The notes below the pieces were generated by a model. It made no database searches and was not told the origin of the DNA. It worked only from the letters and a program-made list of their open reading frames with translations. Source: CAYUVF01 sp964448045 (GTDB lineage: Bacteria > Bacteroidota > Rhodothermia > Rhodothermales > Salinibacteraceae). From it: a stretch of 12,716 nucleotides of DNA. The DNA is taken from NCBI GenBank assembly GCA_964448045.1, contig CAYUVF010000081.1, forward strand, positions 1-12,716, in the 5' to 3' direction. Of this stretch, positions 7,740 through 12,716 are shown one piece after another (the first letter of the stretch is position 1; each line of letters starts with the position of its first letter). The position numbers and the translations under genes were made by a program.

Positions 7740-8258
7740 TCACATGATGGAGCGGAACGTGGACGGCAGGTCGTCCGAGGCCTCGGAGCTGTCCCCCGTC
7801 TCGGGCGGCTCCGGCTGATCGGTATCGGATGCGCCATCGCCGCAGTGCGCCGCGAAGGCCTCCGCCAGATCCTGAGCGATGGCATTCGCGCTGCGCCCTT
7901 CAATGTGCTTCCGCTCGACGATGAACACGGGGTCGCCTTCCTTGAAGAGCGCGATGAACGGAGACGACGGCGGAATACCCGGTAGATATTCACGCGCGCG
8001 CTTCGTCGCTTCCAGATCTTGCCCGGCGAATACGGTCACGTACCGATCAGGCTGAGGCTCGGCGTTCTGGGCGAGGGAAACTGCGGGGCGGGCGTTTCCG
8101 GCCGCACATCCGCAGACGGAGTTGATGACGAGGAGCATCGTCTGGTCCTGCGCCTCCTCGAACGCCGCATCCACGGCGTCGGCTTCGCGCAGTTCGTCCA
8201 CGCCGAGGCGCGTCAACTCTTCACGCATCGGGCGCACCATAGCTTCGGGATACGGCAT
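7740..8258 (-). CDS. BrxA/BrxB-type bacilliredoxin (YphP/YqiW family)
   Basis: Members of this thioredoxin-fold family remove bacillithiol from mixed disulfides or act as disulfide isomerases in the cytosol. The 172-residue protein starts MPYPEAMVRPMREEL, as family members do, and carries SVCGCAAGNARPAV (47-60) with the CGC redox site C49-G-C51. Further signatures are SSPFIALFKEGDPVFIVERKHIEGR (98-122) and a C-terminal Cys139 in AAHC. After residue 140 it has an extension of about 32 residues rich in Asp, Glu, Ser and Pro, not part of the usual 140-150-residue protein. It is the only minus-strand gene between hslU and nlpC. The start at 8258 is preceded on its strand by CCCTTTATT, a T-rich tract without Shine-Dalgarno sequence. 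Whether this organism makes bacillithiol cannot be told here. Confidence 0.92.
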   Translation of the reverse strand: MPYPEAMVRPMREELTRLGVDELREADAVDAAFEEAQDQTMLLVINSVCGCAAGNARPAVSLAQNAEPQPDRYVTVFAGQDLEATKRAREYLPGIPPSSPFIALFKEGDPVFIVERKHIEGRSANAIAQDLAEAFAAHCGDGASDTDQPEPPETGDSSEASDDLPSTFRSIM

Positions 8259-8287
8259 AATAAAGGGGGTCTTTGGCGAAGAAAGAT

Positions 8288-8314
8288 GGATGATGGCATC
8301 CGTTGGGTGGATGC
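8288..8314. repeat. Short alternative inverted repeats upstream of the bacilliredoxin gene
   Basis: CATCC (8297-8301) can pair with GGATG (8288-8292), or, as GCATCC (8296-8301), with GGATGC (8309-8314). They lie 30-56 bases upstream of the minus-strand bacilliredoxin start, inside its probable leader or promoter. The stems are short and a chance origin is likely. Confidence 0.25.
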
Positions 8315-8457
8315 GTTAATTTCGAAAAGTTCAACGAGCCATTAGGCCGCCTTGATCCACCGCGCGCCGCCCTCGGCCCGGGTCAAAGGCACGTCCAGCG
8401 ATCCGGAATAATCTTTGACCGGTGTGCTCCCCCGTCCCTACCTTCTCCAGCCCTCTT

Positions 8458-9036
8458 ATGACCATGTCTGCTCTTCGGTCGGGTTTGCTGCTTCTCGTGT
8501 GCTGCTGTCTGAGCCTCGTTGCCCTCCTCAGCGGATGCGCCTCGTCCCCACCGCCCGCATCTACCGAGCGCCTCTCGCCATCCGTCCCCACCGATGCCGA
8601 CCGCATCGCGACTGCGCTTCGACAGCACACGAGCCGCTGGAAAGGCACACCTTACCGACTGGGCGGAATGACGCGGTCGGGGATTGACTGTTCGGGGTTT
8701 GCCACGACGTTGTATCGCGCAGTGCTCGGCACATTCCTTCCCCGCACCACCCGCGAGCAGGCTCGAAGCGGGCGTCAGGTTGACCTGGCTTCGCTCCAGC
8801 CGGGTGATCTCGTATTCTTCCGCCCGGCACGCAAGGAGCGGCACGTGGGCGTCTATCTGCACGATGGCGCCTTTGCGCACGCCTCGGTGAGCGAGGGTGT
8901 CACGATTTCTTCGCTGGAGACCGAGTACTGGCAGCGGTCTTTCTGGATGGCGCGGCGGATCGCACTGGGCAGGGTACCGGCCGATCCGGAGTCGACCTCG
9001 ACGACCTCACCTCCTCCCCAACGCGCAGGATGGTGA
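8458..9036 (+). CDS. NlpC/P60 family lipoprotein, probable peptidoglycan endopeptidase
   Basis: The product is probably a membrane-anchored cysteine endopeptidase that cuts peptidoglycan stem peptides or cross-links, like E. coli MepS (Spr). The 192-residue protein starts with a lipoprotein signal: hydrophobic residues 9-25, then the lipobox LLSG|C27. The NlpC/P60 domain spans about 46-170: GTPYRLGGMTRSGIDCSGF (63-81) gives catalytic C78, RHVGVYL (128-134) gives H129, and FAHAS (139-143) gives H141 as third residue. LQPGDLVFF (113-121) is another family mark. ATG 8458 is chosen because it opens directly into the signal peptide; ATG 8464 would serve as well. A Ser/Thr/Pro-rich tail ends the protein. 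Three adjacent Cys (15-17) in the signal helix are unusual but removed on processing. Confidence 0.93.
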   Translation: MTMSALRSGLLLLVCCCLSLVALLSGCASSPPPASTERLSPSVPTDADRIATALRQHTSRWKGTPYRLGGMTRSGIDCSGFATTLYRAVLGTFLPRTTREQARSGRQVDLASLQPGDLVFFRPARKERHVGVYLHDGAFAHASVSEGVTISSLETEYWQRSFWMARRIALGRVPADPESTSTTSPPPQRAGW

Positions 9037-9135
9037 CAGCGCAGATGAATCTCCAACCAGAACCCGGACGGGGGCTCGCGGAGGGATCTCTTGCCGTTTT
9101 TATGCGTGAGTAGATACCTAATCAGGGATTTTAAC

Positions 9136-9177
9136 GGGCCGCTTGCTGACGAGCGGCCCCTCGCATGTAAGGCCGCT
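9136..9177 (+). promoter_or_regulatory. Three-segment alternative hairpin in the greA leader
   Basis: GGGCCGCT (9136-9143) pairs with AGCGGCCC (9152-9159), 8 bp around an eight-base loop. The same middle arm (9152-9158) can pair instead with GGCCGCT (9171-9177), 7 bp. The two folds exclude each other, as in attenuators. No U-run follows either hairpin. It may simply be the nlpC 3' end, or a control element for greA, whose start is 83 bases on. Confidence 0.35.
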
Positions 9178-9259
9178 TCCCGCACCGGGATGTGGCTTTC
9201 CTTTTTCAGGATCCCACCTGTTAGCTGACATCCAACCAACATCCGTTTGGATTCCACAC

Positions 9260-9739
9260 ATGAGTGATCGCAAACCTGTTTACCTGACGGAAGAGGGCCT
9301 TCAAGAGCTGAAAGATGAGTTAAAGCAGCTCAAAACCGAGGAGCGCTCCCGCATTGCCGACGAAATCGCTGAGGCGCGCGCCAAGGGTGATCTCTCCGAA
9401 AATGCCGAGTACGACGCCGCGAAAGAGGCCCAGGGCCACCTTGAAGCGCGTATTGCCAAGCTCGAAGATATGATCACCCGCGCCCGTCTCGTCGACGAAA
9501 GTCAGGTGGACACGAGCAAAGCCTATATCCTGTCGACGGTGCGCGTCAAGAATCGGAAGAATGGCACCGAGCAGTCCTATACGCTCGTTTCGGAACGCGA
9601 GGCCGATATTTCCGAGAATAAGATTTCCGTCGATAGCCCCATCGGGAAAGGCTTACTGGGCCAGGAAGAAGGCGATGTGGTTGAAATCGATGTGCCTGCT
9701 GGAACCGTCGAGTTGGAGATCTTGGAGATCACGCGCTAA
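9260..9739 (+). CDS. greA: Transcription elongation factor GreA
   Basis: GreA enters the secondary channel of RNA polymerase and stimulates cleavage of backtracked RNA. The 159-residue protein has the normal length. Residues about 1-78 form the antiparallel coiled coil, with the tip motif AKGDLSENAEYDAAKEAQ (41-58); D44 and E47 correspond to the acidic tip residues that help hold the catalytic metal. The C-terminal FKBP-like domain spans about 85-159, with VDSPIGKGLLGQEEGDVVEI (124-143). ATG 9260 matches the family start (MSDRKPVYLTEEGLQEL); the open frame upstream lacks homology-like content. The gene lies 223 bases after nlpC and has its own leader with alternative hairpins, so it may have its own promoter, though no convincing promoter sequence was found. 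Confidence 0.97.
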   Translation: MSDRKPVYLTEEGLQELKDELKQLKTEERSRIADEIAEARAKGDLSENAEYDAAKEAQGHLEARIAKLEDMITRARLVDESQVDTSKAYILSTVRVKNRKNGTEQSYTLVSEREADISENKISVDSPIGKGLLGQEEGDVVEIDVPAGTVELEILEITR

Positions 9740-9788
9740 TCGACTCCTTTGTTGATCTTTCGCCTTAGCCCAAGACCCGCACGATGGA

Positions 9789-10823
9789 ATGATCGATTTA
9801 CGCAGCGATACCGTCACCCGGCCATCCCCCGGCATGCGCAATGCCATGCGCGATGCGGAGGTAGGCGATGATGTGTACGGCGAAGACCCGACGGTGAACC
9901 AGCTCGAAGCCGTCGTGGCCGAGCGGCTGGGCAAGGAGGCCGCACTCTTTGTGCCTTCTGGCGTCATGGCCAATCAGATTGCGTTACACCTGCACACGCA
10001 ACCCGGTGATGAGGTTATCGTCGAGAAGCGTTCGCACATCTACAACTACGAATCGGGCGCACCGGCCGTGCTTTCCTCCGTGCAGCTGCAAGCAGTAGCC
10101 GGGACCGCGGGCCTGCTCTCCGCCGAGGATGTCGAAGCCGCCATCCGTCCAGCGATGGATGTCTTTCCTCGGACCCGGCTCGTTTGCCTTGAGAACACAG
10201 CGAACAAAGCAGGCGGACGTATCTATCCGCTGGAGCAGATTGAAGCGGTGGCGGAGATCGTTCGCGCCCACGACCTCGCCTTTCACCTCGATGGCGCCCG
10301 ACTCTGGAACGCCTCGGCGGCAACGGGCATCCCCGAGCGCGACTACGCCGCACCGTTCGACACCGTCTGGGTTGCGCTCTCCAAAGGACTGGGCGCCCCC
10401 GTCGGATCGGTGCTGGCTGGCTCGGCGGAGCAGATGGCGGAGGCGCGCCGCATCCGCAAGCTGTTTGGAGGCGGGATGCGCCAGGCCGGTATCCTGGCCG
10501 CGGCGGGACTGTACGCGCTGGAGCACCATCGCCCCACGCTTGACGAGGATCACGCTAAAGCCCACCGCCTCGCCGAGGGCATCGCCGCTCTTCCAGCCTT
10601 CGACCTCGACCTCTCGACCGTCGAGACGAATATCATCATCTTCGAGGTGGTGAACGGCCCCGCTCAGCCCGTCCTCGACACGCTGCAGGCCGACGGCGTC
10701 GGGGTCACGCCCTTCGGTCCCTCGACTATTCGCGCCACGACGCACCGCGATGTGTCCATGGCGGATATCGACACCGCCCTGAGCGTCCTCAAGCGCCACT
10801 TCAGCCCGCAATCGGTGTCCTGA
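9789..10823 (+). CDS. ltaE: Low-specificity L-threonine aldolase (PLP-dependent)
   Basis: The enzyme cleaves L-threonine or L-allo-threonine to glycine and acetaldehyde in the cytosol. It belongs to the beta-eliminating lyase fold-type I family. The 344-residue protein begins MIDLRSDTVTRPSPGM, the family signature, followed by GDDVYGEDPTVNQLE (26-40). RSHIYNYESG (81-90) contributes H83, which stacks on PLP; HLDGARLWNA (166-175) contributes D168 and R171; ALSKGLGAPVGS (196-207) contributes K199, the Schiff-base lysine. RIRKLFGGGMRQAG is also typical. It starts 49 bases after greA and ends 36 bases before lysA, so greA-ltaE-lysA may be co-transcribed. Both ltaE and lysA use PLP and serve amino-acid metabolism. 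Some family members act on other beta-hydroxy amino acids, so substrate preference is not proven. Confidence 0.95.
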   Translation: MIDLRSDTVTRPSPGMRNAMRDAEVGDDVYGEDPTVNQLEAVVAERLGKEAALFVPSGVMANQIALHLHTQPGDEVIVEKRSHIYNYESGAPAVLSSVQLQAVAGTAGLLSAEDVEAAIRPAMDVFPRTRLVCLENTANKAGGRIYPLEQIEAVAEIVRAHDLAFHLDGARLWNASAATGIPERDYAAPFDTVWVALSKGLGAPVGSVLAGSAEQMAEARRIRKLFGGGMRQAGILAAAGLYALEHHRPTLDEDHAKAHRLAEGIAALPAFDLDLSTVETNIIIFEVVNGPAQPVLDTLQADGVGVTPFGPSTIRATTHRDVSMADIDTALSVLKRHFSPQSVS

Positions 10824-10843
10824 TAGTGTGTCCTAGTGTGTCC
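10824..10843. repeat. 10-bp perfect tandem duplication between ltaE and lysA
   Basis: TAGTGTGTCC occurs twice in a row directly after the ltaE stop, and a partial third copy (GTGTCCTGA) overlaps the ltaE 3' end. One possible GTG start for lysA (10836) falls inside it. It is probably a slippage product. Confidence 0.8.
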
Positions 10844-10859
10844 TGATGCTCCCGCTTCC

Positions 10860-12113
10860 ATGCCCTCTGCGCTGAAAACACCCCCTGATCCGGATGCCCT
10901 TCGTGCGGTAGCTGCCCGTACCGGGACGCCCACCTACGCGTACGTCGAATCCATTGTCCGCCGGCAGTGTGATCGCCTGCGGACACTGGTCGACGGGATC
11001 CCAACGCGGTTGCTGTACGCGATGAAAGCGAACGCCAGCCCCGCGCTCTTGCGCATCATCCACGACGAGGGCTTGGGGCTGGATGTCGTCTCGCCGGGCG
11101 AGATGGAGCTGGCGCTGCGGATGGGCTTCGCACCAGACGAGCTGCTGTTTTCGTCGACTGGCATGTCAGCCGCCGAGATGGAGCACGCCGTTCAACGGGG
11201 CGTGTTGCCCAACATCGGGACGCTGTCGCGGCTGGATGCGTTCGGGCAGCAGCAACCGGGCGCGGCCGTCTGCGTCCGGCTCAATCCGATGATAGGAACG
11301 GGGCATCACGAACACGTCGTCACAGCCGGTTCGGCCTCCAAATTCGGCATACCGGTCGATCAGATGGACGCGGTCATGCGCCGGATCGATCGCCATCAGC
11401 TCAACCTCGTGGGGCTGCACCAGCACGTCGGCAGCGGCGTGCACAACCTGTCGGCGTACCGCAAAGCGCTCGACGTGCTGCTGCGAGTCGCTGGCGACAT
11501 CGACGGTCTGTCTTTCATCAATGTTGGAGGCGGGCTCAACACGCCGCAGCGGCCCGATGACGGCGATCTCGAGGTCGAAGCGTTCCGCGCGCAAATCATC
11601 CAGCCCCTGCAGCGCTTCGTGGCCTCCTATCCCACCGACCTGACGATCCGCTTCGAGCCCGGCCGTTTCCTCGTGGCCGAAGCGGGCGTACTGCTGACCC
11701 AGGTGCACGCCGTCAAACAGGTCGGCGACCGCACCATCGCCATCACCGACACGGGCATGAACCATCTCATCCGGCCTCCACTTTACGACGCCTATCACGC
11801 CGTTTACAACCTTTCGAACCCAGATGGCGCGCTTCAGCCCTGTGACGTCGTCGGCAACATCTGCGAATCGGGCGACGTGATCGCGAAAGAGCGGCCCGTC
11901 CAGTCCATCACAGAAGGCGACCTGCTGGCGGTGCTCGATACCGGCGCCTACGGGATCGCGATGGCCTCAACATACAACCTTCGCCCCCTCCCCGCCGAAG
12001 TCGTCCTCCACCCCGACGGCACAGCCGACTGCGTGCGTCCGCGCCAGTCTCCCGAAGCCATGGCGGCTTCTGTGCTGGAAGTAGCTGAGTCGACGGAGGC
12101 CTTCCGCTCCTGA
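10860..12113 (+). CDS. lysA: Diaminopimelate decarboxylase LysA
   Basis: LysA decarboxylates meso-diaminopimelate to L-lysine, the last step of bacterial lysine synthesis, and is a PLP enzyme of the alanine-racemase fold type. The 417-residue length is normal. Seen: LLYAMKANA (51-59) with Schiff-base K56; GLDVVSPGEMELA (73-85); LHQHVGSG (186-193); NVGGGLNTP (221-229), which binds PLP phosphate; RFEPGRFLVAEAG (264-276); CESGDV (335-340) with C335 reaching over the dimer interface; and DTGAYGIAMASTYN (360-373) with Y364. ATG 10860 is preferred; a GTG at 10836 would add eight residues. The stop is eight bases from the convergent FAH-family gene, so the 3' ends nearly touch, with no obvious terminator hairpin between them. 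Confidence 0.95.
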   Translation: MPSALKTPPDPDALRAVAARTGTPTYAYVESIVRRQCDRLRTLVDGIPTRLLYAMKANASPALLRIIHDEGLGLDVVSPGEMELALRMGFAPDELLFSSTGMSAAEMEHAVQRGVLPNIGTLSRLDAFGQQQPGAAVCVRLNPMIGTGHHEHVVTAGSASKFGIPVDQMDAVMRRIDRHQLNLVGLHQHVGSGVHNLSAYRKALDVLLRVAGDIDGLSFINVGGGLNTPQRPDDGDLEVEAFRAQIIQPLQRFVASYPTDLTIRFEPGRFLVAEAGVLLTQVHAVKQVGDRTIAITDTGMNHLIRPPLYDAYHAVYNLSNPDGALQPCDVVGNICESGDVIAKERPVQSITEGDLLAVLDTGAYGIAMASTYNLRPLPAEVVLHPDGTADCVRPRQSPEAMAASVLEVAESTEAFRS

Positions 12114-12121
12114 GGCGCGGC

Positions 12122-12664
12122 CTACTGTGCCTGGCGTACGTCAACGTGTAGCGGCGGCACACCGGTCACAGTCGCCTCCAGCTCATCGCCTGCCGCAACC
12201 GGCCCGACGCCCTCTGGCGTCCCCGTGTACAGCAGATCGCCCGGCATCAACGTGAAGATCCGGGAGCAGTACGCGATCAGTTGGGCGACGGGAAAGATCA
12301 TATCGCTCGTTGCGCCGTGCTGACGCGTCTCGCCATTGACCGTTAGCTCGATGGTAAGCTGCTGCGGATCGCGCACATCAGCCGCAGGAACACGGGGGCC
12401 CAGCGGGGCGAACGTATCGAAGCCTTTGGCAACCGACCAGGGATGACGTTTATCTTTAGCCGCCTGCTGGATGTCGCGCGCCGTCATATCGAGCCCGACG
12501 GCATAGCTGTCCACATAGTCAAGCGCCTCGGCGAGCGAAATGTTTTTGCCCTTGCGGCCGATCACGGCCACGAGTTCAACCTCGTGATGGACGTTCTGCG
12601 ATTGAGGAGGAATCGCCACCGCCTCTCCCGATTCAATCAGGGCTGAGGGGGGCTTGAGGAATAC
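12122..12664 (-). CDS. Fumarylacetoacetate hydrolase (FAH) family protein, N-terminus missing
   Basis: The product is a metal-dependent hydrolase or decarboxylase of the FAH fold, closest in pattern to small acylpyruvases (FAHD1/YcgM-like) acting on acylpyruvates, fumarylpyruvate or oxaloacetate. The 180 genomic residues start VFLKPPSALI, a spot normally about 25-35 residues into such proteins. Metal ligands are visible in HHEVELVAVIG (E28, E30) and YAVGLDMTARDIQ (D59). WSVAKGFDTFAPLGP (76-90, with K80) and LLYTGTPEGVGP (144-155) complete the signature. The frame stays open into the terminal bases, but the residues MCSSDL read there come from Illumina adapter and are not protein. The true start is beyond the sequence. 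The gene converges on lysA with an eight-base gap. Exact substrate is not deducible. Confidence 0.93.
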   Translation of the reverse strand, partial: VFLKPPSALIESGEAVAIPPQSQNVHHEVELVAVIGRKGKNISLAEALDYVDSYAVGLDMTARDIQQAAKDKRHPWSVAKGFDTFAPLGPRVPAADVRDPQQLTIELTVNGETRQHGATSDMIFPVAQLIAYCSRIFTLMPGDLLYTGTPEGVGPVAAGDELEATVTGVPPLHVDVRQAQ

Positions 12665-12665
12665 C

Positions 12666-12716
12666 AGATCGGAAGAGCACACGTCTGAACTCCAGTCACA
12701 CTTGAATCTCGTATGC
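12666..12716. other. Illumina TruSeq adapter read-through (not genomic)
   Basis: From 12666 the sequence reads AGATCGGAAGAGCACACGTC and continues as the TruSeq indexed adapter to 12699. The six-base index ACTTGA follows (12700-12705), known as TruSeq index 8, then ATCTCGTATGC, the start of the constant part after the index. All 51 bases fit. Nothing in this stretch should be annotated as biology, and the contig should be trimmed at 12665. Confidence 0.98.

Noticed and set aside
7556..7747. 63-codon open frame after hslU
   Set aside because: It runs through the terminator hairpin, shows no family pattern and is best explained as chance.
8410..8417. AATCTTTG as a Bacteroidota-type -7 promoter element (TAnnTTTG) for nlpC
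   Set aside because: One consensus base is wrong and no -33 element lies at the expected distance; too weak to annotate.
12665..12716. Alternative GTG start giving the FAH-family protein an N-terminus MCSSDL
   Set aside because: These codons lie in Illumina adapter sequence.

Overview
The window looks like a chromosomal housekeeping segment from a GC-rich bacterium, most likely in the Bacteroidota/Rhodothermota (Salinibacter/Rhodothermus-like) sphere. This is an inference. It rests on the purH-mreB-mreC order, typical of that group, a YphP/YqiW-type bacilliredoxin, HslVU, and starts that lack clear Shine-Dalgarno sequences and often follow T-rich tracts. No rRNA, tRNA, transposase, integrase, phage gene or CRISPR array was seen. 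No gap between genes exceeds 300 bases.

Layout. The first 639 bases are the C-terminal part of purH. After it come mreB, mreC and a PBP4-type peptidase (dacB), a cell-shape and wall block; no mreD, PBP2 or rodA follows mreC here. Next is hslV, then an unfamiliar NYN/LabA-like gene, then hslU, all on the plus strand, so the two halves of the HslVU protease are split by the NYN-like gene. hslU and a minus-strand bacilliredoxin gene converge on a strong hairpin that can end transcription from both sides. The right half holds, on the plus strand, an NlpC/P60 lipoprotein, greA behind a leader with two mutually exclusive hairpins, a threonine aldolase and lysA. A minus-strand FAH-family hydrolase converges on lysA and is cut at its N-terminus by the end of the sequence.

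The last 51 bases are not genomic: they match the Illumina TruSeq read-through adapter, with a six-base index. The FAH gene therefore ends in library adapter and not at a biological junction.

The window is mostly ordinary. The best lead for something undescribed is the NYN-like protein between hslV and hslU. It keeps the NYN fold signature but lacks the acidic residues expected in one active-site motif, and it carries a possible winged-helix region and a long Tyr/Asp/Glu-rich tail. No complete novel system can be claimed from this sequence.
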